DNA from: Pseudomonas cannabina | GTDB taxonomy: Bacteria > Pseudomonadota > Gammaproteobacteria > Pseudomonadales > Pseudomonadaceae | Length of the DNA stretch: 64,000 nucleotides | Assembly: GCF_900100365.1 (NCBI RefSeq) | Contig: NZ_FNKU01000001.1 | Coordinates: 2,294,001 to 2,358,000 of the forward strand | Direction: 5' to 3' | In this document: one piece after another, positions 45,908-55,416 of the stretch | How positions within the stretch are numbered: position 1 is the stretch's first letter | How the letters are laid out: each line of letters begins with the position of its first letter | Program-made: the position numbers and the translations under genes | Notes under the pieces: generated by a model | What the model saw: only the letters and a program-made list of their open reading frames with translations | What the model was told of the DNA's origin: nothing | Databases searched by the model: none

Positions 45908-46270
45908 GCCGCAGCCTCTGCCCGACTCGGCAGCACACAGCGACATTGTGATTGATCGGGGCTTACAGGCCGGGCGATAAAGGGACGACCCGGTCCTGAA
46001 TCCACTTTCCGCACTGTAGGAAAGCAACACTCAACATGAATGATGATTCCAGACGGTTATAAACAGGTTGTGAATCAGCAACGGATACATACAGAAACAC
46101 GCTTTGAGTTTTAAACGCAGCGCGGTTCAACGTAGGCGTTTACGTACTCCTATACGTTAATTACTGTAGGACTTTTCCTATATATGCCTGCCGACCAAGT
46201 CTCTTCATGTGCCTGCACGATCATCTGAGCTAAGGTGCGCGCTTTCTTCGCTGCTTGTATGGAATAAAAT
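45908..46270. other. Intergenic region ahead of the response regulator
   Basis: 363 bases, locally AT-rich (TACGTACTCCTATACGTTAATTACTG near 46140-46170 and TTTTCCTATATATG at 46173). Probable promoter of the regulator-kinase genes. No credible gene was seen. Confidence 0.45.
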
Positions 46271-46316
46271 ATGAACTCAGTTTTTATCATCGACGACCAC
46301 CCTGTTATTCGGCTAG
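46271..46316 (+). pseudogene. Response regulator, N-terminal fragment (BvgA/RocA1-like)
   Basis: MNSVFIIDDHPVIRL is the first 15 codons of a NarL/FixJ-type response regulator, including the acidic pair. The frame is broken at CTAG (46313-46316) by the first of four stacked insertions. Joining this CTAG to the one at 48900-48903, and the CTA at 49476-49478 to GTG TGA at 50652-50657, gives an uninterrupted 208-residue regulator. The gene was therefore intact before the insertions. Confidence 0.88.
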
Positions 46317-47510
46317 GGAAGGTCTGAAGTAGCCGGATGTTTTCCGGCTACCGAGTCCTCAGCACTTTTCAAAAAACGATGCATGTCGAAATTTGCTCAA
46401 TTATCTTCGCTTTTTAGCTCTTTCGGCCGCTGCAAAGCCTTTTGCGGTAACCATTTCCTGCATTACACGCGCACCTCTCCTGCGCTCGCCAACAAATGTC
46501 GGCGGGCCATCCACAGGTTTGACAGGGCGAACAACGTCACCATCTGCGCGGTGTTCTTGGCCAAGCCCCGAAAGCGCACTTTTTCATAGCCAAACTGGCG
46601 TTTGATGACCCGAAACGGATGCTCGACCTTGGCGCGAACCTGGGCCTTGGCCTTCTCGATTTTGCGGATCGCCTTGTACAAAATACTGCGTTTTCCGTGC
46701 TTTTTGTAAGTGCTGCGGCGGGCGGCAATCTGCCAAATGACCTTGCGCCCAGCGTGTTCTTCGCGCTTCTCGACCCCGGTGTAACCTGCGTCGGCGCAGA
46801 CTACGTTTTCCTCGCCGTGCAGCAGTTTGGCAACCTGCGTGACGTCTGCCACATTGGCCGCTGTTACTACCACGCTGTGCACCAGGCCTGACTCGTCGTC
46901 GGCGCCGATGTGAGCCTTGGCGCCGAAATAGTACTGGTTACCTTTCTTGGTTTGATGCATCTCAGGATCGCGTTTGCCATCCTTGTTCTTGGTCGAACTG
47001 GGCGCGTGAATCAGCGTGGCATCGACGATGGTGCCTTGACGCAACGACAAGCCACGGTCGCCCAGATAACCATTAATTACGCCGAGAATCCCGGTCGCCA
47101 ACTCGTGCTTTTCCAGCAGACGACGGAAGTTGAGAATGGTGGTTTCGTCTGGAATTCGCTCCAGGCTCAGGCCTGAAAACTGACGCAGGATGGTCGTCTC
47201 ATACAGCGCTTCTTCCATCGCCGGATCGCTGTAGCCGAACCAGTTCTGCATCAGATGAACACGCAGCATCGCCATCAGTGGGTAGGCGGGCCGGCCACCT
47301 TCTCCTTTTGGATAATAGGGCTCAATCAGGGCAATCAAACCTTTCCAGGGCACCACCTGATCCATCTCGATCAGGAACAATTCCTTACGGGTCTGCTTGC
47401 GCTTGCCGGCATACTCGGCGTCGGCGAAGGTCATCTGTTTCATCATCGAAAAGCTCGGCGACTGGTGTCCGGAGATTTTGCCAAATTAGGAAGTCTTTTT
47501 CAGAGTTTCC
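46317..47510 (-). mobile_element. IS5-family insertion sequence B (1194 bp)
   Basis: Ends GGAAGGTCTGAAGTAGCC and (inverted) GGAAACTCTGAAAAAGAC, flanked by CTAG at 46313-46316 and 47511-47514. Carries one transposase gene. Its end sequence is shared with the 100-bp MITEs at 54176 and 57556. Confidence 0.92.
46463..47446 (-). CDS. IS5-family transposase (element B)
   Basis: 327 residues, apparently intact. DUF772-type N-terminus (GGRPAYPLMAMLRVHLMQNW), then the DDE residues in TIVDATLIHAPSSTK, CADAGYTGVEKR and RAKVEHPFRVIK. Related to but clearly different from the transposase of element A at 32428-33420. Confidence 0.95.
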   Translation of the reverse strand: MMKQMTFADAEYAGKRKQTRKELFLIEMDQVVPWKGLIALIEPYYPKGEGGRPAYPLMAMLRVHLMQNWFGYSDPAMEEALYETTILRQFSGLSLERIPDETTILNFRRLLEKHELATGILGVINGYLGDRGLSLRQGTIVDATLIHAPSSTKNKDGKRDPEMHQTKKGNQYYFGAKAHIGADDESGLVHSVVVTAANVADVTQVAKLLHGEENVVCADAGYTGVEKREEHAGRKVIWQIAARRSTYKKHGKRSILYKAIRKIEKAKAQVRAKVEHPFRVIKRQFGYEKVRFRGLAKNTAQMVTLFALSNLWMARRHLLASAGEVRV

Positions 47511-47513
47511 CTA

Positions 47514-48691
47514 GAGGGTGTAGACAAAATAAATTAAACTTTCACTCCCTTGTCTGAATAGCCCTCAAGCCATGCCTAAAACCGGACGTCCTCGCTCGAT
47601 TGCCGCCGAGCACTATCCCGTGCTGGTGAAACTCGCTCATGCACAGCCCTATTCCAGCCAGGCCGAATTGGCGCTCGTATTCTTCGCCGAAACCGGTATC
47701 ACTGCGCATCCCGACACCTTTGCAAAAGCGTTGAAAATGGCAGGGATTACGCGTGTAAAGCAGCGGGCCAAGGGAAGTTTTCAGTCACCTGAACCTAATA
47801 AAGCCTATGGCTACAATGAAACCCACCGCCGCCAACTGCCGGAGCAGCTATATCCGAGTTGCTTGACAGATACCGAGTGGGCACTGGTCGCCGACCTGTT
47901 TGAAAGCCAGGGCGGACGAGGAGTGCCACCGCTTCACTCTCGGCGCACGTTGCTGGAAGCCTGTTGCTATGTCGTACGCACGGGGTGCTCATGGCGAATG
48001 CTACCCCGCGATTTTCCTCATTGGGACAATGTCTACAAAACGTTCCGCCGGTGGAGCGCTCAAGGCAAGTTCGAGCAAATGCATGATCGCTTGCGAGCTC
48101 AATGGCGTGAGCGGGAAGAACGCGCTGACAGCCCGTCAGCAGCGATCCTGGATTCACAGTCGACCCGCAGTTCTCCTCAAGGCGGTGACAGCGGCTACGA
48201 CGCAGGCAAAAAAGTGAAGGGGCGTAAACGAAGTCTGATTGTCGATACATTGGGCCTGCTGCTGGCTGTCAGTATCAGTGCTGCAAGCGTGCAGGATCGT
48301 GACGCGGCGGATGATGCGGTGGCGTACTCGAAGGAAAAATATCCGTCACTGAGCACGCTTTTTGTTGATAGTGCGTACGCAGGAAAATGGGCACAGCGCA
48401 CCCATCAACTGCACGCTATCGATGTTCAAGTGATCCGTGGCCCGAATAACAGAAGAACAGGGCAATGGCACTCTGAACAAGGCGATCTATTTTCCGTGGA
48501 GCCTGTTCAGACTGGATTTGTGGTCATGCCCAAGCGATGGGTAGTGGAGCGAACTCATGCCTGGAATGAGAGAGCTCGGCGACTGATCATGCATCATGAT
48601 CGCCTTTTTGCGGTAAGCGAGGCATGGGTTTGGTTGGCCGAGGCTCGAATACTCGCGCGCCGACTCACTACATGATTTTGTCTACACCCTC
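47514..48691 (+). mobile_element. IS5-family insertion sequence C (1178 bp, IS1031-like)
   Basis: Perfect 16-bp terminal inverted repeats GAGGGTGTAGACAAAA / TTTTGTCTACACCCTC, flanked by CTA on both sides (47511-47513, 48692-48694), i.e. a 3-bp duplication. It inserted into the CTAG copy created by element B. One transposase gene. Confidence 0.9.
47572..48675 (+). CDS. IS5-family transposase (element C)
   Basis: 367 residues. An unusual N-terminal helix-turn-helix-like stretch (LAHAQPYSSQAELALVFF) precedes the DUF4096 and DDE_Tnp_1 parts (TDTEWALVADLFESQGGRG, GCSWRMLPRDFPHW). Catalytic residues are in AILDSQSTRSS, LFVDSAYAGKW and WVVERTHAWNERARR. Apparently intact. Confidence 0.93.
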   Translation: MPKTGRPRSIAAEHYPVLVKLAHAQPYSSQAELALVFFAETGITAHPDTFAKALKMAGITRVKQRAKGSFQSPEPNKAYGYNETHRRQLPEQLYPSCLTDTEWALVADLFESQGGRGVPPLHSRRTLLEACCYVVRTGCSWRMLPRDFPHWDNVYKTFRRWSAQGKFEQMHDRLRAQWREREERADSPSAAILDSQSTRSSPQGGDSGYDAGKKVKGRKRSLIVDTLGLLLAVSISAASVQDRDAADDAVAYSKEKYPSLSTLFVDSAYAGKWAQRTHQLHAIDVQVIRGPNNRRTGQWHSEQGDLFSVEPVQTGFVVMPKRWVVERTHAWNERARRLIMHHDRLFAVSEAWVWLAEARILARRLTT

Positions 48692-48695
48692 CTAG

Positions 48696-48796
48696 GGAGA
48701 CACTGATTTATTCTAAAACCCAGCTGTTGCCCCCCCAGATAAATCAAGGCCTCCAGAGCGTTGCCGGGACGAAAAATCGAATAAATCAGCGACTCC
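48696..48796. mobile_element. MITE-2, copy 1 (101 bp)
   Basis: GGAGACACTGATTTATTC ... GAATAAATCAGCGACTCC, flanked by CTAG at 48692-48695 and 48797-48800. Internal text matches the other copies apart from two extra C in the C-run and point changes. It is non-coding. Ends match IS element A over the first ten bases. Confidence 0.9.
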
Positions 48797-48800
48797 CTAG

Positions 48801-48899
48801 GGAGACGCTGATTTATTCTAAAACCCAGCTGTTGCCCCCAGATAAATCAAGGCCTCCAGAGCGTTGCAGGGGCGAAAAATCGAATAAATCAGCGCCTCC
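48801..48899. mobile_element. MITE-2, copy 2 (99 bp)
   Basis: GGAGACGCTGATTTATTC ... GAATAAATCAGCGCCTCC, flanked by CTAG at 48797-48800 and 48900-48903. Tandem with copy 1, sharing the middle CTAG. This shows stepwise insertion into a target duplicate. Confidence 0.9.
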
Positions 48900-48903
48900 C
48901 TAG

Positions 48904-49580
48904 CTGTAAGAATGCTGCTGGAGAACGAAAATTATGAAGTGGTGGGTGAGACCGACAACGGTGTCGATGCAATGCAAATGGTTCGCGAATGCATGCCCGA
49001 CCTGATCATCCTCGACATCAGCATCCCCAAGCTCGACGGGCTTGAAGTGCTGGCCCGCTTCAACACCATGGGCCTGCCCTCGAAAATTCTGGTGCTGACC
49101 TCGCAGACCCCCAATCTGTTCGCGATTCGCTGCATGCAGTCAGGAGCGTCTGGCTACGTGTGCAAACAGGAAGACCTGAGCGAACTGCTCAGTTCGGTGA
49201 AGGCAGTATTAACCGGCTACAATTACTTTCCCAGCCAGGCATTGACCTGTGCCGTTCGTGAAGATGGAAATCCGAGCGAGCTGGAGTTATTCAAGTTGGT
49301 CAACGATCGCGAATTGATGGTCTTGCAGTTGTTCGCGCAGGGACGCTCCAACAAGGAAATAGCCAAGGGCATGTTTCTGAGCAACAAGACGGTGAGTACT
49401 TACAAAACCCGTCTTATGCAAAAACTGAAAACCAAAACCTTGGTAGAACTTATCGAGATGGCAAAACGTAACGCGCTAGTGTGCTGTTCGCGAAATATCT
49501 TTTCGTTATTTTCGGCTACACTTCAGATGTCATCCCAGCCGTGGAGAGCTTATCGTGAGCGCTCTGGACATCACGCTTAG
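48904..49580 (+). pseudogene. Response regulator, C-terminal fragment with IS630-encoded tail
   Basis: Continues the receiver domain (RMLLENENYEVVGETDNG, phosphoacceptor Asp in DLIILDISIPKLDG, SGASGYVCKQED) and a LuxR/NarL helix-turn-helix (NDRELMVLQLFAQGRSNKEI, FLSNKTVSTYKTRLMQKL). Its natural stop, GTG TGA after MAKRNALV, was displaced by IS630. The frame now runs 29 further codons into the IS before stopping at 49580. Resembles BvgA/EvgA and RocA1-type regulators. Without the 5' end it lacks the acidic pair, and ATG 48912 would give an incomplete receiver. Confidence 0.88.
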
Positions 49581-50649
49581 CCTTGAAGAAACGATCGAAC
49601 TCAAACGACGCGTTCGCTCTGCCACCATACCTCAGCGAGAGGGTCGTCGAGCACGCATAATCCTGCTGGCTGCCGAAGGTGAAACCCGAGACAACATTGC
49701 ACGTTTGACGGGCTTTTCCTGCCCAACGATCACGCTCTGGTGCCAGCGTTTCCAGGCTCGTCGACTGGACGGACTGGTCGACGAACCTGGGCGTGGACGC
49801 AAGTCATCTTTGCCTGCCGAGACAGTTCGCCGTGTCCTGGAACAGGTCACCCGTCCTCGCATCGGAGAACCACGCTGGAGCTGTCGGAGCATGGCAAAGG
49901 CGGCGGGTATTTCCTCGACCACCGTCCATAAGCTGTGGGCTGCCAATGATTTAAAGCCCCACCTGACGCGCACATTCAAGTTGTCCAACGATCCGCAGTT
50001 TGAGGAGAAATTCTGGGATGTGATCGGGCTTTATCTGGCCCCACCGGATAAGGCTTTAGTGTTGTGCTGTGATGAGAAAAGCCAGGTTCAGGCGTTGGAG
50101 CGAACACAGCCGGGTTTGCCTTTGGGCATCGGTCATATCCAGACTAAATCCCATGATTACACCCGTCATGGCACGGTCACGTTATTCGCCGCACTGGATT
50201 ACCTCCAAGGAAAATTGATCAGCAGCATCGAGCGTCAGCACCGGCATCAAGAGTGGTTGGCCTTTCTCAAGAAGATCAATAAAGAAACGCCCAAACACCT
50301 CCAGCTTCATCTGATCGTCGATAACTACGCGACCCACAAGCATGCCGCAGTGAAGGCCTGGCTGGCGAAGCATCCGCGTTTTCATATTCATTTCACGCCG
50401 ACCTCCAGCTCTTGGATGAACATGGTTGAACGCTTCTTTCGAGACATCACGGTGTATCTTCGCGACGGCAGTTTTGCCTCGGTTCGCGAGCTGGAGAGCT
50501 CCATTACAGCGTTCATGGCGTTACGTAATGCTCAGCCGACCCGATACGTTTGGAACGCAAAGGGAGAGGAGATTCTGAACAAAATTCAACGGGCGCGTGA
50601 AGCACTTGAAACCGCAGGCAATAAGTAACTTATTTCGAAAACATCACAC
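49479..50649 (+). mobile_element. IS630-family insertion sequence (1171 bp)
   Basis: Terminal repeats GTGTGCTGTTCGCGAAATA and (inverted) GTGTGATGTTTTCGAAATA, flanked by TA (49477-49478 and 50650-50651), the IS630 hallmark. It lies at the last codons of the response regulator, between it and the kinase start. Confidence 0.92.
49555..50628 (+). CDS. IS630-family transposase
   Basis: 357 residues from a GTG start. N-terminal helix-turn-helix region (LAAEGETRDNIARLTGFSC), then the DDE/Tc1-mariner-like core with residues in VLCCDEKSQVQALERTQP, LHLIVDNYATHKH and SSSWMNMVERFFRDIT. Apparently intact, so the element could still be mobile. Confidence 0.95.
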   Translation: MSALDITLSLEETIELKRRVRSATIPQREGRRARIILLAAEGETRDNIARLTGFSCPTITLWCQRFQARRLDGLVDEPGRGRKSSLPAETVRRVLEQVTRPRIGEPRWSCRSMAKAAGISSTTVHKLWAANDLKPHLTRTFKLSNDPQFEEKFWDVIGLYLAPPDKALVLCCDEKSQVQALERTQPGLPLGIGHIQTKSHDYTRHGTVTLFAALDYLQGKLISSIERQHRHQEWLAFLKKINKETPKHLQLHLIVDNYATHKHAAVKAWLAKHPRFHIHFTPTSSSWMNMVERFFRDITVYLRDGSFASVRELESSITAFMALRNAQPTRYVWNAKGEEILNKIQRAREALETAGNK

Positions 50650-50665
50650 TAGTGTGAGATAACGG

Positions 50666-52951
50666 ATGTCCAAGCGCTTGAGACAATTATTAATACTGGC
50701 CAAAAGCCTGTGCCTGGCCTGCGCTGTCCAGGCCAGCCCCGAGGCGGCCGACCATTACACCCTGCTCGGTCGCTCGAGCCCGGCTCACATGGACGTGAAG
50801 CTGGACAGCGGCCAGTGGCAGTGGGTGCGAGGGCGACGCGAGCTGATCCTCGGTACGTCGACGCCTGATTACCCACCGTTCGACATCACCATTTCCGGCA
50901 ACGATTACGAGGGTATAACTGCCGATTACGCTGGCATCATCTCAGGTGCTCTGGACCTGCCGATCAGGGTGCAGCGCTTTGAAAACCGCGACGCCGCGAT
51001 CAAAGCACTGGTCGACGGCAGGATTGATCTGCTGGGCACCGCCAATGGCTTCGAGGTGAGGGAGCGCAATATCCGGCTGTCACAGCCCTATTCGGTGGAT
51101 CAGCCGGTGCTGGTGACGCGGATCGGCGAAACACGTCCGCTGAACGATGGCCTGAAAGGCATGCGCCTGAGCATGGTCTACCACTATTTGCCGCCAGCCG
51201 ATATCGAAGCCACGTACCCCGGCGCCAATCTCAAGACCTACCCGTCCTTTCAGAATGCGATCAACGCGGTCGCTTTCAATCAGGCCGACGTCTTTGTCGG
51301 CGACACGATTTCAACGCAATACATCATCAACAAGGGCTATCTGAATAACGTACAGATGGCCAGTTTCGGCAAACACGAAGCCAATGGCTTCAGTTTTGCC
51401 GTGCGCGACGACAACACGCGATTGCTGGACGTCATCAATCAGACGCTCAAAGCGATTCCGGTCGATGAACGCATCGACATATCCCGGCGCTGGAGTGCCG
51501 GCAACGATCTGATGCTCACCGACCAGAAGCTGCAACTGACGCAACGCGAAGAACGCTGGATCGCCCAGCACCCCACTGTCCGGGTAGTGGTCAACGAGGC
51601 TTACGCTCCGCTGACCTTTTTCGACGCCAAGGGCAACTTTCGCGGGATCACCGCCGACCTGCTCGAACTGGTGCGCCTGCGTACCGGGCTGAAATTCGAC
51701 GTCAAGCGCTCGCCGAGCCTGACCGACATGCAAAACCAGGTCAGTCAGGGCCAGGCGGACATGATCGGTGCGCTGGTCTCCAGCGACGAACGCGAGGACC
51801 GCCTGAGCTTCACCCGCCCCTACATCGACAATTCATTCGTGCTGGTCACTCGCAAAGGCCAGGGCTCACCGAGTTATCTGGAACAAATGGATGGCAAGCG
51901 TCTGGCCATTACCCAGGGCAGCCCGATGCTTGAATGGCTGCGACGCAAATACCCCAAGGTCGTGCCGCTGGAAATAGACAACCCGTTTCAGGCGCTGGAC
52001 ATGCTTGCAGTGGGCAGGACCGAAGGAGCGGTCACGTCACTGCTCAGCGCAAACTACTTTCTGTCGTCCGGCATCTTCGAAGAGCGCCTGCACATGAGCG
52101 CCACCATTGGCGAAGAACCGGCGCTGATCTCAATGGCAACCTCACGCGACGCGATCGAGCTGAGCTCGATTCTCGACAAGGCGCTGGCCAGCATCGCGCC
52201 TCAGGACCTGGCTGCAATCAACAATCGCTGGCGCGCCTACACACCGTCCAGCGCCAAATGGCACGATTATCAGCGCCTGATCTATCAGATTGTGATCGGT
52301 GCCGGCTTGCTGCTGATCGGCCTGCTGGCCTGGAACGCCTGGATGCGCCAGCAGATCCGCCAGCGCGAAGCCGCCGAGCGAGCGCTAAGCGATCAGTTCG
52401 AATTCATGAGTGCGCTGGTCGACGGCACGCCCCACCCGATCTACGTGCGCGATCGCGATGGTTTGCTGCGCATGTGCAACGACAGTTACCTCACCACCTT
52501 TTCAGCGCGGCGTGAAGACATTATCGGCAAGAGCGCCACCGAAGGCGTACTGGGCAATGCTTTCGAAGCGCGGGAATACGCTGCCGACTATCAGCGGGTC
52601 ATGGCCAGCAACACGGCGCTGATCCTTGACCGGCCGATGCGCATCGGCGACCGTCAGCTGACCATCTACCACTGGATTCTGCCGTTTCGTGACTCGCTGG
52701 GCGAAGTACAAGGCATTATCGGCGGCTGGATCGATATCAGCGAGCGTCGCCAGCTCATTGAAGAACTGCAGGCGGCCAAGGAGCAGGCGGACGCCGCCAG
52801 CCGCGCGAAAAGCACCTTTCTCGCCACCATGAGCCATGAAATCCGCACGCCCATGAACGCAAAGAAATCTGCAGCTTGGGGAATTGGTAGAATTGAGGAC
52901 AGGTGCAGCATCGTGTGGTTCGCCAAGACATCGAAGCTCACCGAGAGCTGA
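50666..52951 (+). pseudogene. BvgS-type hybrid sensor kinase, N-terminal fragment
   Basis: An N-terminal signal region is followed by two tandem periplasmic solute-binding domains (about residues 52-275 and 295-520). A membrane segment near 540 ([19 protein letters not shown]), a PAS domain (about 575-690) and the start of the phosphoacceptor domain follow. The H-box [11 protein letters not shown] is complete at about residue 722. Immediately after it (52860) the integrated element begins and adds about 30 foreign codons. The piece lacks ATPase, receiver and Hpt domains. It begins 9 bases after the restored stop of the response regulator. Joined to 59518-60931 it gives 1202 residues. Confidence 0.9.
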
Positions 52952-53740
52952 ACACTGCATTGCAACCCGCTGCTGCTCTGTTTCGTGACCTCGACGCCGC
53001 TATGACCAAAGCCCAGTCTGCCATGATTAGGTTCTCAATCGGCCTTAACCTTGACGGTACTAAAAAGACCGAACAAGAGCAGATGCAAGATCGTATGTCC
53101 ACCCAAGACCTGCCACTGTCTACGAGCATGGTGGGAACACCAGACTATTCTAATATTGACTCAGGTAGACGCCGCCAAACCGGTCCAATCGGAGAGTTTT
53201 GGAACTGGGCATTGGGTATTAAAGACAAAGCTAAGGAGCCGCTGATTTATTCGATTTTTCGTCCCTGCAACGCTCTGGAGGCCTTGATTTATCTGGGGGC
53301 AACAGCTGGGTTTTAGAATAAATCAGCGTCTCCCTAAGAATGTGGAGCCTGTGCTGGGCGAGCCAGTTCTACCGGATATCAATCTCGGCTCCCAGACCTT
53401 CAATAGTCATAGTGACAAGAATCTAAACTATCAAGCGATGGCATCCCGCATGCCAACCCTGTTTGACACGCTGAGTTCTATGCAAGGTTTAGTGGGAGAC
53501 AGCAGCCAGATGCATCAAGCCGTCCAAACCACTCAGACTATCAATACTCCTATTACAGTAGAGGGTGCGAACGTAAATGTCACTATCAACGGTAGTGCGA
53601 CTGAGAAGGATCGCAATGACATGATGGACTTTATCAACAACTCTATGCGTGAGCAGCAATTAAAGGTTCCAGGCATTGCCAAAGATGCTATTCGTGACGC
53701 TTTAGGTCAAGTCAGATCACAGCAAGCTGAACGCATGTAA
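52903..53740 (+). pseudogene. Tape-measure-like tail protein gene, split by a MITE
   Basis: Reads from a GTG at 52903 (GAGGACAG upstream) and is interrupted at CTAA 53231-53234. Removing 103 bases restores 244 residues. The N-terminal part is helical. The C-terminal part (INTPITVEGANVNVTINGSA, then DRNDMMDFINNSMREQQ) resembles the ends of phage tail tape-measure proteins. It is short for that family, so it may be a remnant or a separate small tail protein. It begins 42 bases inside the left end of the element. Confidence 0.5.
53235..53333. mobile_element. MITE-2, copy 3 (99 bp, reverse orientation)
   Basis: GGAGCCGCTGATTTATTC ... GAATAAATCAGCGTCTCC, flanked by CTAA at 53231-53234 and 53334-53337. 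Inverted relative to copies 1 and 2. Confidence 0.9.
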
Positions 53741-53761
53741 GGACTGATAAAACCAATAACC

Positions 53762-54043
53762 ATGGCATACATTAAAAATCTAATAAGGGCTGTTGTTGTG
53801 TCGCTTGCCCTTTTCATCCCACTCTATACACTGAAATCTGAATATGCTTTTGAAACAAGGGTAGAGACAATACTTTTACAAAATCGCAAAAATACTAACG
53901 CTCAGATCCTTGAGTCACAGGCCAAAGTACTCAGCACCGTTAACGAAGTGTCTAAAGCTACTCGAATGCTCGCTATCATCCTGTGCCAACAGCAGGCTGA
54001 CCCCAATATCTGTATCAACCCAGACGGAGAACCCCACAAATGA
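53762..54043 (+). CDS. Small membrane-anchored coiled-coil protein (element gene)
   Basis: 93 residues. One N-terminal membrane segment (NLIRAVVVSLALFIPLYTL), then a helical region (ETILLQNRKNTNAQILESQA) and a short tail with two cysteines. The layout resembles phage spanin or tail-accessory proteins but no family is recognised. Its stop overlaps the next start (ATGA). Confidence 0.55.
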   Translation: MAYIKNLIRAVVVSLALFIPLYTLKSEYAFETRVETILLQNRKNTNAQILESQAKVLSTVNEVSKATRMLAIILCQQQADPNICINPDGEPHK

Positions 54044-54175
54044 AAACACGGTACAACCAGATTCTTAATCAGTACGACCGTTATGAAGCTGCCTACAAAT
54101 ACCTTGAGGATCACTACGGCGCTCATGTTCCTTATATGCACCATGAGTTAGTGTCCCATTTGGTGCGTTGTTTAG

Positions 54176-54275
54176 GGAAGGTCTGAAAAAGCCTTTTCTT
54201 CAAAAGTCGAAGCCAGTAAATACAGGCGCTCCAGCCCGGTTCCTCTCCAAAAAAATGTGCTTTTTCAGAGGATAC
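54176..54275. mobile_element. MITE-1, copy 1 (100 bp)
   Basis: GGAAGGTCTGAAAAAGCC ... GGCxTTTTTCAGAGGATAC-type right end, flanked by TTAG at 54172-54175 and 54276-54279. Its left end shares GGAAGGTCTGAA with IS element B. The second copy at 57556-57655 is in inverse orientation. Confidence 0.88.
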
Positions 54276-54279
54276 TTAG

Positions 54280-54378
54280 GGAGACGCTGATTTATTCTAA
54301 AACCCAGCTGTTGCCCCCAGATAAATCAAGGCCTCCAGAGCGTTGCAGGGACGAAAAATCGAATAAATCAGCGCCTCC
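54280..54378. mobile_element. MITE-2, copy 4 (99 bp)
   Basis: GGAGACGCTGATTTATTC ... GAATAAATCAGCGCCTCC, flanked by TTAG at 54276-54279 and 54379-54382. It abuts MITE-1 copy 1, using the TTAG which that element duplicated. Confidence 0.9.
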
Positions 54379-54629
54379 TTAGAGGGTGGCGTATCCGAGC
54401 AACTTGAGTTGAGAGAGCAAATACTCCTTGACAAAAGTTGTCTTTTGTATAACACTGCGTGTCCACACGCGGTGTACGCTCCAACCGGAATTGCGTCTGC
54501 GAAGCAAACGATCTTCGCACCACTGCAGACCTACCTGATACCCCTCTACTAATACAATAGTGTCCATACAAAACTAAAAGCTCTTGCTTCTACTCTGTCG
54601 GGACGACAACAATTAACACCGCTTCCAAC

Positions 54630-54797
54630 TGGTAGCATCTACCAATGACTGAATAGTTATCTATTCAAGAGTTTACCCCCAGTCGTCGACGACTGAGCAT
54701 TACACTTTTTCTTTGGGTAATTGGTATTCACCAATTTATGTTACCCAACTACTCTTTCCATCTCTCTGACTTTCAAGCACTCCTTATCGCAAGCGAT
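54630..54797. other. Hairpin-dense non-coding stretch of the element
   Basis: Five perfect stems lie within 168 bases. They are TGGTAG-CAT-CTACCA (54630-54644), GAATAG-TTAT-CTATTC (54651-54666) and the 16-bp palindrome CAGTCGTCGACGACTG (54680-54695). A nested pair GGGTAA...TTACCC (54715-54746) contains ATTGGT-ATTC-ACCAAT, and ATCGC-AA-GCGAT is at 54786-54797. It lies between two short gene groups. An origin, a packaging or recombination site, or a structured RNA is possible. Confidence 0.6.
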
Positions 54798-54889
54798 GGA
54801 GTATTGTCTCTTTGTTTGAGTGCAGATCGGCCATACTGCCAACAACTCTCTGTCCGATAGGACAACCTACAATTACAAGGAAATTAAAA

Positions 54890-55297
54890 ATGACTTTTCA
54901 AGCTCCAAATAATGTAACCGCCAATGTTCTCTATGACGCTTTAACCCGCTTTGGCATTGATCAAGCTGCACAGATGGACTACTTCAATAACTTGGTAGTG
55001 TCTGGCTCTAACGCCGCTGGCATTCCTGCCTTCGTTGCAAGCGTTAAAGCTCCAGCAGACACAGGAAGCCTGCCACCAACTTATGGTGATACGGTAATTA
55101 ACCTAACCAAGTATTCGCTACCTGAAGCGTTCGCGCTTACTGGAAATGTGGTGAATGGGACCACTGGCGTTCTATACGATGTCAGTTTCCGTGATGTAAC
55201 TTCGACAAGCGCTACAGTCCATGTCGCATCGTACAACTCGACAGGTGGTGAAGTCCCAAGCCTTGACGTCAAGGTGGCTGTTAAGATCTCTGTGTAG
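54890..55297 (+). CDS. Unknown beta-rich protein of the element
   Basis: 135 residues from the ATG at 54890, with AAGGAAATTAAAA upstream. A short helical N-terminus (VTANVLYDALTRFGIDQAAQ) is followed by repeated Thr/Ser/Val beta-like stretches (TGVLYDVSFRDVTSTSATVH). No cysteine, no signal peptide and no recognised family. Composition resembles small phage structural or decoration proteins (weak inference). It has its own upstream leader containing the hairpin cluster. Confidence 0.6.
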   Translation: MTFQAPNNVTANVLYDALTRFGIDQAAQMDYFNNLVVSGSNAAGIPAFVASVKAPADTGSLPPTYGDTVINLTKYSLPEAFALTGNVVNGTTGVLYDVSFRDVTSTSATVHVASYNSTGGEVPSLDVKVAVKISV

Positions 55298-55351
55298 GCC
55301 GGAGGGAAATTTTCTTCTCGCCCGCCCAACGGCTTGCCGTCCGTCAAACCA

Positions 55352-55367
55352 CTGTTGATCCATACAG
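55352..55367. promoter_or_regulatory. LexA (SOS) box inside the element
   Basis: CTGTTGATCCATACAG matches CTGT-N8-ACAG, with arms extending to CACTGT / ACAGTG. It lies 49 bases before the ATG at 55417, as expected for a damage-induced element gene. Confidence 0.55.
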
Positions 55368-55416
55368 TGTGCCGAGCTAGGCTCTGGAAAAATCGCATTT
55401 CCAAAGGCCACCTCCA

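Larger units (their letters stand above)
54040..54552 (+). pseudogene. Unknown element gene split by two MITEs
   Basis: Starts MKTRYNQILNQYDRYEAA and breaks at TTAG (54172-54175). Removing 54176-54382 restores an in-frame 101-residue protein that continues EGGVSEQLELREQILLDKS and ends at the TAA at 54550-54552. No known domain. Translation was coupled to the upstream gene by an ATGA overlap. Confidence 0.6.

Noticed and set aside
46317..50649. A composite transposon formed by the neighbouring IS elements
   Set aside because: The elements belong to different families with different ends and their own target duplications; the segment between them is the host regulator gene.
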